A DNA stretch of 64,000 nucleotides from Thermotomaculum hydrothermale (GTDB lineage: Bacteria; Acidobacteriota; Holophagae; Thermotomaculales; Thermotomaculaceae), in assembly GCF_016592575.1 (NCBI RefSeq), contig NZ_AP017470.1, forward strand, positions 496,001 to 560,000, written 5' to 3'. Under the pieces are notes generated by a model, which saw only the letters and a list, made by a program, of their open reading frames with translations, did no database searches and was not told the origin of the DNA. Position numbers and translations under genes: made by a program. Below, one piece after another: positions 42,201 to 52,500 of this stretch (the first letter of the stretch is position 1; each line of letters begins with the position of its first letter).

Positions 42201-45200
42201 CACAGACCCAACAGATGCCTTTGACCCGTCAGTTGAATGGGATGCATATCCTCAGGATAACTTTGATGATATTAATCAACACTCATGCTTATATTACCTG
42301 ACGGTTGGCGTTGCTTCAGGAAACGGTACAACAAATCCAACAGGTGTTACAGAGCAACAGTATGCAACAGGTGTTCAAATCTCAGCGACCCCTGATGCAG
42401 GCTATGTTTTTGATTACTGGGAAGGGGATATTAGCTCAACAGATAACCCTGTAAGTGTGACAATAAGGAGAGATACAACGGTTAACGCTGTTTTTGTTGC
42501 TGGCTCATCAAGTCAAAAAGACTTATATTTTAGTGAGTATATAGAAGGTTCAAGCAACAATAAGGCAATTGAAATATTTAACGAAACAGGTAATTCAGTT
42601 GACTTAAGTGAATATACAATTGAGATATACAACAATGGTGCAAATTCACCGAACCACACTATTAACCTCTCTGGAACACTTGCAGACGCAGATACTTACT
42701 TCATTGCATATAGTAGTGCATCCTCAACCCTTACAAGTGCAGCTGATATGACCACAGGTGCTCTCTCTTTTAATGGGGATGATACTATAGTTCTTCTTCA
42801 TAATGGCAATGTTGTTGACTCAATAGGGAGGATAGGAGAAGATCCGGGATCTTCATGGAACAATAACGGTGTATCAACTAAAGACATGACATTAAGGAGA
42901 AAATCGCACATACACCAGGGAGACACAGACCCAACAGATGCTTTTGATCCATCGATTGAATGGGATGCATATCCGCAGGATAACTTTGACGATATTGGTC
43001 AGCATACATCCCTGTATACATTAACGGTAAATACCCCAGACGGCAATGGAACAACAACACCCTCCGGTACAAACGATTACCAGTATGGAACAGGTGTGCA
43101 GGTAAGTGCAACCCCTAACAGCGGCTATGCATTCTCAGGCTGGGATGGAGACATAGTAAGCAGTGATAACCCGCTAACTGTTGTAATGGACAATGATTAC
43201 ACAATAAACGCACACTTTACAGAGTTAGGAAACAATGGAAAGAATCTCTACTTCAGTGAATATATTGAAGGTTCAGGAATGAACAAGGCAATAGAAATAT
43301 TCAACGAAACTGGAGCAGACATAGACTTAAGCAATTACATCATAGAGATATACAACAATGGTGCAAACTCTCCTAATCACACAATTAATTTAAGTGGCAC
43401 CTTGGCAGACGGCTCAACCTTTGTAATCTGTGACCCTAATGCAGATGCAGGTTTGGTAAACAATGCCAACATAACAAGTTCAGAACTATCCTTTAACGGG
43501 GATGATGCTGTAGTTTTGAAAGACCATGGAGTGGTAATCGACTCAATAGGAAGAGTTGGAGAAGACCCAGGTTCTTCATGGAACAATAACGGTGTATCAA
43601 CTAAAGACATGACATTAAGGAGAAAATCGCACATACACCAGGGAGACACAGACCCAACAGATGCTTTTGATCCATCGATTGAATGGGATGCATATCCGCA
43701 GGATAACTTTGACGATATTGGTCAGCATACATCCCTGTATACATTAACGGTAAATACCCCAGACGGCAATGGAACAACAACACCCTCCGGTACAAACGAT
43801 TACCAGTATGGAACAGGTGTGCAGGTAAGTGCAACCCCTAACAGCGGCTATGCATTCTCAGGCTGGGATGGAGACATAGTAAGCAGTGATAACCCGCTAA
43901 CTGTTGTAATGGACAATGATTACACAATAAACGCACACTTTGCAGAGTTAGGAAACAATGGAAAGAATCTCTACTTCAGTGAATATATTGAAGGTTCAGG
44001 AATGAACAAGGCAATAGAAATATTCAATGAAACTGGAGCAGACATAGACTTAAGCAATTACATCATAGAGATATACAACAATGGTGCAAACTCTCCTAAT
44101 CACACAATTAATTTAAGTGGCACCTTGGCAGACGGCTCAACCTTTGTAATCTGTGACCCTAATGCAGATGCAGGTTTGGTAAACAATGCCAACATAACAA
44201 GTTCAGAACTATCCTTTAACGGGGATGATGCTATAGTTTTGAAAGACCATGGAGTGGTAATCGATTCAATAGGAAGAGTTGGAGAAGACCCAGGTTCAGC
44301 ATGGAGCAACAATGGGGCATCAACTAAGGACATGACATTAAGGAGAAAGCCGTATATCCACCAGGGAGACACAGACCCAACAGATGCCTTTGACCCATCG
44401 ATTGAATGGGATGCGTATTCTCAAAACAACTTTGACGATATTGGAACTGGTTCTGGTTACTATACTTTAACGGTATCAATTGCATCCGGTCAGGGTACAG
44501 TTAGTCCATCTGGAGCAAATAATTATCTTTATGGCAGTGTTGTTAATGTTTCTGCACAGCCTACAGTGGGATATACATTTACAGGGTGGAGTGGAGATGT
44601 TGTTTCAAACCAGCAGACAATTCAAGTAACTTTAAATAGAAATATTTCTGTTAGTGCTACATTTGAAGCAATTTATCATACTATTGTAGCAACATCCGGT
44701 TCTCACGGGAGGATTTCACCTGAAGGTACAATTCAGGTGATTGAAGGAAGTGACCAGGGATTTTCATTTATCCCTGATGAAGGTTACCATGTGGATACTG
44801 TTACTGTAGATGGTGCATTGGTAAACGCAAAACATTTTTATCTTTTCCGTAATGTAACTTCTGACCACACAATCTCTGTTACATTTGCTGAAAATCACCC
44901 ACCTGTAATTAACAGCTTCTCAGTTCCTTCACATGCAGGCCATGCTCCTTTTGAACTAATGGCAAATGTTGATGCATATGACCCTGATGGAGGCAATATT
45001 GTCAGATATCAGTGGAACATAAGCGGTAAGAAAAGTGAACAAATAATTTCTTCAATGCCAACTTTAAATTATACCTTGCCTATTGCAGGAGATTTTTATC
45101 TCAGCGTAACAGTTTACGACGATGAAGGAGAATCAACAACCTCAGATACCATAGAAATTAATGTATCTAACCCAGCGGCAGTACTTATACCTTTGCCTAC

Positions 45201-46431
45201 CTTGAATGGGTTGACTGCCTATAAAAATGATGTTACTGATGTCACAACAACCATAGTTAATATCTTTAATGAGAGTGTTACCGTAACTTTTGATACATAT
45301 GATACAGAAGGTTCTCTTTTAGAGGAAAAAGAGGTTAATATCCCGCCATACGGAAACTTTGTTGTTACCCCTGGTATTTTTGATGGAGATTTTACAAAAC
45401 TCAAAGCCTATGCTGATAAGTATGTTGTTCTTGTAGTTGAAACAAAAGGCGAAAATTTTGAGACAACAAGCTACCTTTCAACAAACTTAAAAGATACTTT
45501 GTATATCTCTCATATTGCGGAAGAAGTTGATTACTGGAGTACATTTGGTTATATTTCTAACCCTTATTCTTATAATATTGAAGGAACAATTGCAGGACAG
45601 GATTTTGAGCTTGGGAATGCTCAATCAACAATTATTGATTTTGAAAATCTTGCACCATCTGTGACTGATGTTCTGACAAATTGGGGGACTATAAGTGTTC
45701 AAACGGATAACCCATTCTCCTCAACAAATGTTCTTTCTGGGTTTGAAGTTTTTGTAAAAGACGGCAAAGACGGTGGGGCAGTTGAGATGAACAATCTTCC
45801 ATCTAAAGAGCTGTTTCTATCTCATATTCCTGAAGAAACATACCACTTCTGGACAGGATTGGTTCTTGACAATGTGGAAAATAAGGACGCTAATGTTAAT
45901 ATCATGTTTTACGATGCTGAAGGACATTATGAAGGGTTGTATAACTTGACTCTTAAAGCAGGTTCTAAATATAAAACCCTGATTAAAGACATAATCCCTG
46001 ATTCTGCTAATACTGTTTGTTGGGCAAAAATTATTTCGGATAGAAAACTTGTTGGACTTGAACTATTTGGTACCTATGGAGATGCTATTTGTGGGTATTC
46101 TTTGAATGAAAAACCAACTACATGGGGAGTAATTCCAGATATTAAATCTGATAGTACCTACTGGACTGGAATTGGAATGGTTAATGTAAATACTGAGGAA
46201 GCAAATGTTACTTTTAAATTAAGAGATTCACAGGGAAATGTAAAAGCAACAGCAACTATAATAATACCCCCATTGGGCAAATACAAAGCAGTTGTAAACG
46301 ACATGTTTGAAAATACAGAAGTTGAAACTGGAGATACAATTACCTATTCCTCAGATAGACCTGTTATTGGAGTGAAAGTTTCCGGTGATTATAACAATAC
46401 TGTAATGAGTGCATTGTCAACAACAAGATAA
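39211..46431 (+). CDS. giant secreted lamin-tail-domain repeat protein
   Basis: 2406 aa. A signal peptide (to about residue 27, LSFSQ) precedes: a class I amidotransferase-like fold (about 30-305; IIAFVENGGGLFAVADHTGA, GNGRIAFVGDSSPCDDG); an Ig-like region; an OB-fold region (about 410-610); five units of about 241 aa, each a lamin-tail domain (DLYFSEYIEGSSNNKAIEIF) plus an InlB/Listeria-type beta repeat; a further beta repeat; a PKD domain (about 1905-1985); and a C-terminal module of about 417 aa also found on the next protein. Units 3-5 are near-identical in DNA. Lamin-tail plus OB segments recall extracellular nucleases, but no nuclease domain is seen. The start is the ATG with GGAGGG; the TTG just before it is rejected. 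Probably surface-exposed or released. Confidence 0.85.
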   Translation: MKTRVRIFVRTFLLISIFLFAGLSFSQTYRILFDNSKAQTAGNADWKIDDNEPYPDPANPTSESDWLGAISSWGFELWQTGNYEIVQLPAGSTITYGDSSNPLDLSNFDVFISVEPNVQFTDSEKEAIIAFVENGGGLFAVADHTGADRNNDGMDAQDVWDDLFNNNPRGISNIFGVTFNSDSVSGSYTDVRTNLSEPEDYALFNGPFGTVTGIAYHSGASMTVDTNANPNARAQIWADSSHSNNSVVVATSRFGNGRIAFVGDSSPCDDGTGDPGDTLYDGWNESGVTDREVFLNLTVWLASGSQNNSGISIGTPSMNPSNPQNGDTVTITVDVTDSNGTITGVELQWKTFDTDTFNSVSMINTGGDTYQGDIPAQSNTIVQYMIVATDDNNDTASKGVYSYQVGYIPICNLRNNANDSDGVNKYNNLNVTLQGIVTVPTVGGFGSAGKTDIYIQDSSGCGINVYNGTSDQPQVNIGDVVEVSGKLTQYKGKLELDISSGSMTVLGTDTPPAPQVITCSQLGEDYEGKLVRINNVHVVSGTIPASGSSGSLTIEDSTGQATIFVDKDTDIDGMDTPTGDFDVIGIISQYDSSSPYTSGYQLMPRSQEDFITSGGTPTGKDLYFSEYIEGSSYNKALEIFNETGSAVDLSEYEIQMYVNGNTTPSTTITLSGTLNDGDTFAICHSSASSTLQNLCQMTSGSLSFNGDDAIVLVHNGNVVDSIGRVGEDPGSAWSNNGVSTENMTLRRKPHIHHGDTVIDDAFDPSVEWDAYNQDDFSDVGSQTCLYTLHVEVASGNGTTNPSGDNDYQYNTAVTVSATPDNGYSFDSWTGYLNSTDNPVQVVMNEDISLQAHFVANSGGNQKDLYFSEYIEGSSNNKAIEIFNETGNSVDLSEYTIEIYNNGANTPNHTINLSGTLLDADTYFIAYNSASSTLTNAADLVTGELSFNGDDAIVLLHNGNVVDSIGRVGEDPGSAWSSNGVSTKDMTLRRKPHIHQGDTDPTDAFDPSVEWDAYPQDNFDDINQHSCLYYLTVGVASGNGTTNPTGVTEQQYATGVQISATPDAGYVFDYWEGDISSTDNPVSVTIRRDTTVNAVFVAGSSSQKDLYFSEYIEGSSNNKAIEIFNETGNSVDLSEYTIEIYNNGANSPNHTINLSGTLADADTYFIAYSSASSTLTSAADMTTGALSFNGDDTIVLLHNGNVVDSIGRIGEDPGSSWNNNGVSTKDMTLRRKSHIHQGDTDPTDAFDPSIEWDAYPQDNFDDIGQHTSLYTLTVNTPDGNGTTTPSGTNDYQYGTGVQVSATPNSGYAFSGWDGDIVSSDNPLTVVMDNDYTINAHFTELGNNGKNLYFSEYIEGSGMNKAIEIFNETGADIDLSNYIIEIYNNGANSPNHTINLSGTLADGSTFVICDPNADAGLVNNANITSSELSFNGDDAVVLKDHGVVIDSIGRVGEDPGSSWNNNGVSTKDMTLRRKSHIHQGDTDPTDAFDPSIEWDAYPQDNFDDIGQHTSLYTLTVNTPDGNGTTTPSGTNDYQYGTGVQVSATPNSGYAFSGWDGDIVSSDNPLTVVMDNDYTINAHFAELGNNGKNLYFSEYIEGSGMNKAIEIFNETGADIDLSNYIIEIYNNGANSPNHTINLSGTLADGSTFVICDPNADAGLVNNANITSSELSFNGDDAIVLKDHGVVIDSIGRVGEDPGSAWSNNGASTKDMTLRRKPYIHQGDTDPTDAFDPSIEWDAYSQNNFDDIGTGSGYYTLTVSIASGQGTVSPSGANNYLYGSVVNVSAQPTVGYTFTGWSGDVVSNQQTIQVTLNRNISVSATFEAIYHTIVATSGSHGRISPEGTIQVIEGSDQGFSFIPDEGYHVDTVTVDGALVNAKHFYLFRNVTSDHTISVTFAENHPPVINSFSVPSHAGHAPFELMANVDAYDPDGGNIVRYQWNISGKKSEQIISSMPTLNYTLPIAGDFYLSVTVYDDEGESTTSDTIEINVSNPAAVLIPLPTLNGLTAYKNDVTDVTTTIVNIFNESVTVTFDTYDTEGSLLEEKEVNIPPYGNFVVTPGIFDGDFTKLKAYADKYVVLVVETKGENFETTSYLSTNLKDTLYISHIAEEVDYWSTFGYISNPYSYNIEGTIAGQDFELGNAQSTIIDFENLAPSVTDVLTNWGTISVQTDNPFSSTNVLSGFEVFVKDGKDGGAVEMNNLPSKELFLSHIPEETYHFWTGLVLDNVENKDANVNIMFYDAEGHYEGLYNLTLKAGSKYKTLIKDIIPDSANTVCWAKIISDRKLVGLELFGTYGDAICGYSLNEKPTTWGVIPDIKSDSTYWTGIGMVNVNTEEANVTFKLRDSQGNVKATATIIIPPLGKYKAVVNDMFENTEVETGDTITYSSDRPVIGVKVSGDYNNTVMSALSTTR
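42851..44296 (+). repeat. two near-identical 723-bp tandem repeats inside the lamin-tail gene
   Basis: 42851-43573 and 43574-44296 differ at only a handful of bases (for example ACAGAG against GCAGAG near 43220/43943). 723 is a multiple of three and encodes one lamin-tail plus beta-repeat unit of 241 aa. The other units are more diverged, so this is the most recent duplication. Confidence 0.85.
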
Positions 46432-46456
46432 ATTTTCTAAAATTTTTAAATAATTC

Positions 46457-46483
46457 AGGCGGCTAAATAGCCGCCTTTTTTTT
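46457..46483 (+). terminator. rho-independent terminator after the lamin-tail gene
   Basis: AGGCGGCTA pairs with TAGCCGCCT and is followed by T8. The flanks ATAATTCAGGCGGC and GCCGCC-T(n)-GTG are shared with the terminator after the subtilisin gene at 53395. Confidence 0.9.
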
Positions 46484-46563
46484 GTGAATAAAATTTTTTA
46501 GCCAAAAATTTTATTTTTTGTTAAAATAATGAGCATTAAACAAGTAAAAGGGGGGTGTTTATA

Positions 46564-49500
46564 ATGAGGCGTTTTTTTCTACTTTGTCTATTAGTGTTAA
46601 GTACAACCCTGTTTTCACAAACATTGAAATTTAAAAACGGTTCTTTTGACCCATTAAAAAGTGGAGGCAAATTTACCTCTCTAACATCTATCAAATCTAT
46701 TTCTAAAACAGCAGAAAATTTTTTTATTGTTCAGTTTAATGGTCCTATTACAAGGGAAGAAAAAGCTGCTTTGTTAAATAGAGGTTTAAAAATAGTTGAC
46801 TATATCCCTGATTACGCTTATGTGGTGTATTCAACAGCAAAAAATATTAACTCTTTGAAAATAAAAGGGTTAAGGTGGAAAGGATACTACCACCCTTCTT
46901 TTAGAGTATCACCTTTTCTTTTTACTCCTCCTAAAAAAAAGGGAGACTCTCAGAAGGGTTCTTCTATTAAATTAAAGGTTTTGTTTTATCCTGTCTTACC
47001 CTCTAATTTCTGTTATTTTTATTTAAAAGATTTAGGTGCCACTATTGAAAAGTGGAATGAAACAAAATGGCAATACTCGGCAATAATAACAATTGACAAA
47101 AAATATCTTTCATCTTTAAAAGATTTACCTGCTTTAAAATGGGTTGAAAAGTACACCACTCCTGTAGTATTTTCTAAAACACCCTCTGTTGCTTTTAAAG
47201 TGAAAAAGGGTTCTCAAACAAAAAATCAGCAGGCTGCAGATATTATCAACATTAGTCCTCTATGGAGTGCGGGATATACAGGAAACGGGCAAATTGCAGG
47301 AGTGTGCGACACGGGACTTGATAAGGGTAGTTTAACAGACATTCACGCAGATTTTGATGATGATGATAATTCTTCGACAGCAACCACAAGAATAGTAAGC
47401 ACATATGCTTTAGGGAGAACTAACGATTGGTCAGATGATGAGGGACATGGTACTCATGTAACAGGCTCTGTTTTAGGTGATGGAAGCCATTCAAATGGCA
47501 ACTTTAAAGGTATGGCATATGAAGCAAGGCTTGTCTTTCAATCAGTGCTGGATAACCAGGGTGGTCTTGGTGGTATACCTTCTGATTTAAATGATTTGTT
47601 TCAGCCTGCTTATGATGACGGTGCAAGGGTCCATTCAAATTCTTGGGGATTACCTTTATCAAGTGGTGGATATGTTTACGACAGTGAGGCACAGCAGGTT
47701 GACCAGTTTATGTGGAATCATAAGGATTTTTTAATCCTTTTTGCTGCTGGAAACGATGGAACAGACGCAGATTCAAATGGTGTGGTAGACCTTCAATCAG
47801 TTACTGCTCCAGGAACTGCAAAAAACTGTATAACAGTTGGTGCTACTGAAAGTGACATAAATGTTTCAAGTACAACATATGGTCAGGCCTGGAGTAGTGA
47901 TTACCCAGCTGACCCAATAAACAGTGATACAATTGGAGAAAATAGGAACGGAATGGCTGCTTTTTCATCAAGGGGCCCGGCACCTGATGGAAGGATAAAA
48001 CCTGATGTTTGTGCACCAGGCACATTTATAATTTCAGTTCGCTCGCAGGATCCCAATGCCGGAACAGGGTGGGGTGCATACGATGATTGGTACATATATG
48101 AGGGAGGTACCTCAATGGCTACTCCCATTACCTCCGGTGCATCAGTTGTTACCAGGCAATTTTTTGTTGACCATGAAGGGATAACACCATCTGCTGCCTT
48201 AATAAAAGCAACTTTAATGAATGGTGCCTATGATATTTATCCTGGGCAATACGGTACGGGGACAACTCAGGAGATTCCTGAAAAAAGGCCAAACAATGTT
48301 GAAGGCTGGGGAAGAATAGACATAGGAAACACTTTAATGCCTGCTGCTCCAGTTCAGTTTTCCTATATTGACGAACAGACTGGATTAAACACAGGAGAAG
48401 TTGACACTTATTCGTACAATGTAACAGATACTTCAGCTCCTATAAGGGTGACCTTAACATGGACTGATTATCCAGGAGCCACTTCTGCAAGTGTTGAACT
48501 AGTGAACGACCTTGACTTAAAGATAACCTCTCCCTCAGGAACAGTCTTATATCCCAACCATAAAACACAGCCTGACAGGCTTAACAATACTGAAACCATA
48601 GATATTGAAAACCCTGAAAGTGGGGAATATGTAATAAAGGTTATAGCTTACAATGTCCCCCAAGGTCCACAACCTTACGCCCTTGTGGCTCATGGCACAT
48701 CAACTCTGCAGGTTTACCATGATACAACTCCTCCAGTAATATCAAATATCTCATTGTGCGTTTCATCTGATCAATGCATAGTATCATGGGATACTGATGA
48801 GCCATCTGATTCAGTAGTAACTTATGGAACCACAAATCCTCCATCTACTACTGTTAGTGATTCAAGTCTTGTTACTCATCACAGCATAACCATTACAGGC
48901 CTGTCGGCAAACACAACTTATTATTTTAAAGTTTCTTCAACTGATTCTTCATCAAATATGTCCGAATCTGATGTTTACACATTTGCGACCAATAATACCC
49001 CTGCCAATTCAACACCCTTTTCAGATGATATGGAAAGTGGAGTGGGGAACTGGAATACAACACTTGCTCAGGGAAATACAGATTGGGCGTTAAGCTCTTC
49101 ATACACCCATTCAGGGAGCAATTCATGGTTTAGTCCTGATGAGGCTAATATCAAAGACGATTATCTTGATACAGTCCCTATTGATTTAACAAATGCAACT
49201 GCAGCAACTTTAACCTTCTGGCATACCTATCAAATGGAACAGGGTTATGACGGCTGTGTAATTGAAATATCCACAGATGGAGGTTCAAATTTTTCAGACC
49301 TTGGTGGGAATATAACTCAGGGAGGTTACAACGGAACTATTTCAACAAGTTATAATTCCCCTATTGCTGGAAGAAGTGCCTGGACAGGGGGAACTCTTGG
49401 GGCAATGACCCAGGTAATTGTTGATCTTACTCCTTATGTAGGGAACAATGTAATTGTTCGCTTTAGAATTGCGTGCGATAGTTCTCAGAGTTCACAAGGG

Positions 49501-52500
49501 TGGTATATAGATGATGTCCAGGTAACTGCTAATTCCTGTACAACTCAATCACCTACTCCTGTTACAACTACGCACACAATTACTGCTTCTGCTGGTAGTG
49601 GTGGCACAATAAATCCAAGTGGAAACGTAACCGTAAATGATGGGGACGATATAACCTTCACCATAAGTGCAGCCACTGGTTACCACATCAAAGACGTGTT
49701 GGTGGATGGAACAAGTGTAGGAGCGGTATCCAGTTACACCTTTAACAACGTAACATCGGATCACACAATAGAAGCGCAATTCGAGGCAGACACGTTCACC
49801 ATAACAGCATCTGCAGGAACAGGTGGCAGCATAGACCCAAGCGGCAGCGTAAGTGTAAGTTACGGAGGTAGCCAGACGTTCACCATAAGTGCAGCCACTG
49901 GTTACCACATCAAAGACGTGTTGGTGGATGGAACAAGTGTAGGAGCGGTATCCAGTTACACCTTTAACAACGTAACATCGGATCACACAATAGAAGCGCA
50001 ATTCGAGGCAGACACGTTCACCATAACAGCATCTGCAGGAACAGGTGGCAGCATAGACCCAAGCGGCAGCGTAAGTGTAAGTTACGGAGGTAGCCAGACG
50101 TTCACCATAAGTGCAGCCACTGGTTACCACATCAAAGACGTGTTGGTGGATGGAACAAGTGTAGGAGCGGTATCCAGTTACACCTTTAACAACGTAACAT
50201 CGGATCACACAATAGAAGCGCAATTCGAGGCAGACACGTTCACCATAACAGCATCTGCAGGAACAGGTGGCAGCATAGACCCAAGCGGCAGCGTAAGTGT
50301 AAGTTACGGAGGTAGCCAGACGTTCACCATAAGTGCAGCCACTGGTTACCACATCAAAGACGTGTTGGTGGATGGAACAAGTGTAGGAGCGGTATCCAGT
50401 TACACCTTTAACAACGTAACATCGGATCACACAATAGAAGCGCAATTCGAGGCAGACACGTTCACCATAACAGCATCTGCAGGAACAGGTGGCAGCATAG
50501 ACCCAAGCGGCAGCGTAAGTGTAAGTTACGGAGGTAGCCAGACGTTCACCATAAGTGCAGCCACTGGTTACCACATCAAAGACGTGTTGGTGGATGGAAC
50601 AAGTGTAGGAGCGGTATCCAGTTACACCTTTAACAACGTAACATCGGATCACACAATAGAAGCGCAATTCGAGGCAGACACGTTCACCATAACAGCATCT
50701 GCAGGAACAGGTGGCAGCATAGACCCAAGCGGCAGCGTAAGTGTAAGTTACGGAGGTAGCCAGACGTTCACCATAAGTGCAGCCACTGGTTACCACATCA
50801 AAGACGTGTTGGTGGATGGAACAAGTGTAGGAGCGGTATCCAGTTACACCTTTAACAACGTAACATCGGATCACACAATAGAAGCGCAATTCGAGGCAGA
50901 CACGTTCACCATAACAGCATCTGCAGGAACAGGTGGCAGCATAGACCCAAGCGGCAGCGTAAGTGTAAGTTACGGAGGTAGCCAGACGTTCACCATAAGT
51001 GCAGCCACTGGTTACCACATCAAAGACGTGTTGGTGGATGGAACAAGTGTAGGAGCGGTATCCAGTTACACCTTTAACAACGTAACATCGGATCACACAA
51101 TAGAAGCGCAATTCGAGGCAGACACGTTCACCATAACAGCATCTGCAGGAACAGGTGGCAGCATAGACCCAAGCGGCAGCGTAAGTGTAAGTTACGGAGG
51201 TAGCCAGACGTTCACCATAAGTGCAGCCACTGGTTACCACATCAAAGACGTGTTGGTGGATGGAACAAGTGTAGGAGCGGTATCCAGTTACACCTTTAAC
51301 AACGTAACATCGGATCACACAATAGAAGCGCAATTCGAGGCAGACACGTTCACCATAACAGCATCTGCAGGAACAGGTGGCAGCATAGACCCAAGCGGCA
51401 GCGTAAGTGTAAGTTACGGAGGTAGCCAGACGTTCACCATAAGTGCAGCCACTGGTTACCACATCAAAGACGTGTTGGTGGATGGAACAAGTGTAGGAGC
51501 GGTATCCAGTTACACCTTTAACAACGTAACATCGGATCACACAATAGAAGCGCAATTCGAGGCAGACACGTTCACCATAACAGCATCTGCAGGAACAGGT
51601 GGCAGCATAGACCCAAGCGGCAGCGTAAGTGTAAATCCTGGTGATGATATTACTTTTGCAATTACACCTGATAATGGCTATTTTATTGAAGATGTAACAG
51701 TTGATGGACACTCTGTTGGTAGAGTTCAAACCTATACTTTCTATAATGTAAATTCTGACCACACAATTAATGCTGTGTTTACTGATTCACTGCCACCAGT
51801 TATTACAAGTGCAAGAACTCAAAGTGTTACAGGCCAATTACCATTGAGAGTGACCTTCACCTGTGATGCATACGATCCCGATGGTGGACCTATCGTTAGA
51901 TATATCTGGCATATTGATGGGGATGATTTTTCAGACACAGTTGTAACTTTTGATGGATTTTGCAATTATATGTTTGTAAAGCCCGGTACTTACCATATTT
52001 CTGTAACTGTAATTGATGATGAGGGAGAATCGGCTTCGACTGTGCTGAAAGATTTATCTAACAATGACGCAACCATAGTTGTGGTAAGGCCGCATCACTT
52101 TAATCTTGTTATACCATTACCTATAGTAACTACGGGAACATCTACCAAGTCTTCAGAAGGTATTGTAATCCAGAATGCTATAACAGGTATTGTAAACCTT
52201 GCAAAAGAGGAATCTCACATTACTGTTAAGTACTTTGATGCCAATGGAAATAATGTATTAACCACTGATTACACTGTTGCACCAGGTGGGAAATTCTCTT
52301 TTAATCCATACTCTAACGGAGAAACTGACTTTGACCAGGCTATAATTGAAAGCAATAACTACTGTATTGCCTATTCAAAGGTTATGACAGCAACAGGCCA
52401 GATGGCATCCTATTTGTTGCCACAGACAAGTGAAAAATTATTTATCCCGCATGTTGCTGAAGAGACAGATTACTGGGATACCTCTATGTTTATATCATCC

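Noticed and set aside
42878-44372. Repeated minus-strand ORFs of 77-90 codons in the lamin-tail gene
   Set aside because: Shadows of the duplicated 723-bp units, with no ribosome binding sites and unlikely protein composition.
49657-51634. CRISPR-like array
   Set aside because: The repeats are 222 bp, directly adjacent with no unique spacers, and in frame within a gene.
49549-51762. A 737-codon minus-strand ORF across the 222-bp repeats
   Set aside because: It exists only because one repeat unit lacks a stop in that frame and the unit length is a multiple of three; the product is Cys/Tyr-rich nonsense repeated each 74 residues, and the plus strand encodes a coherent protease with known domains.
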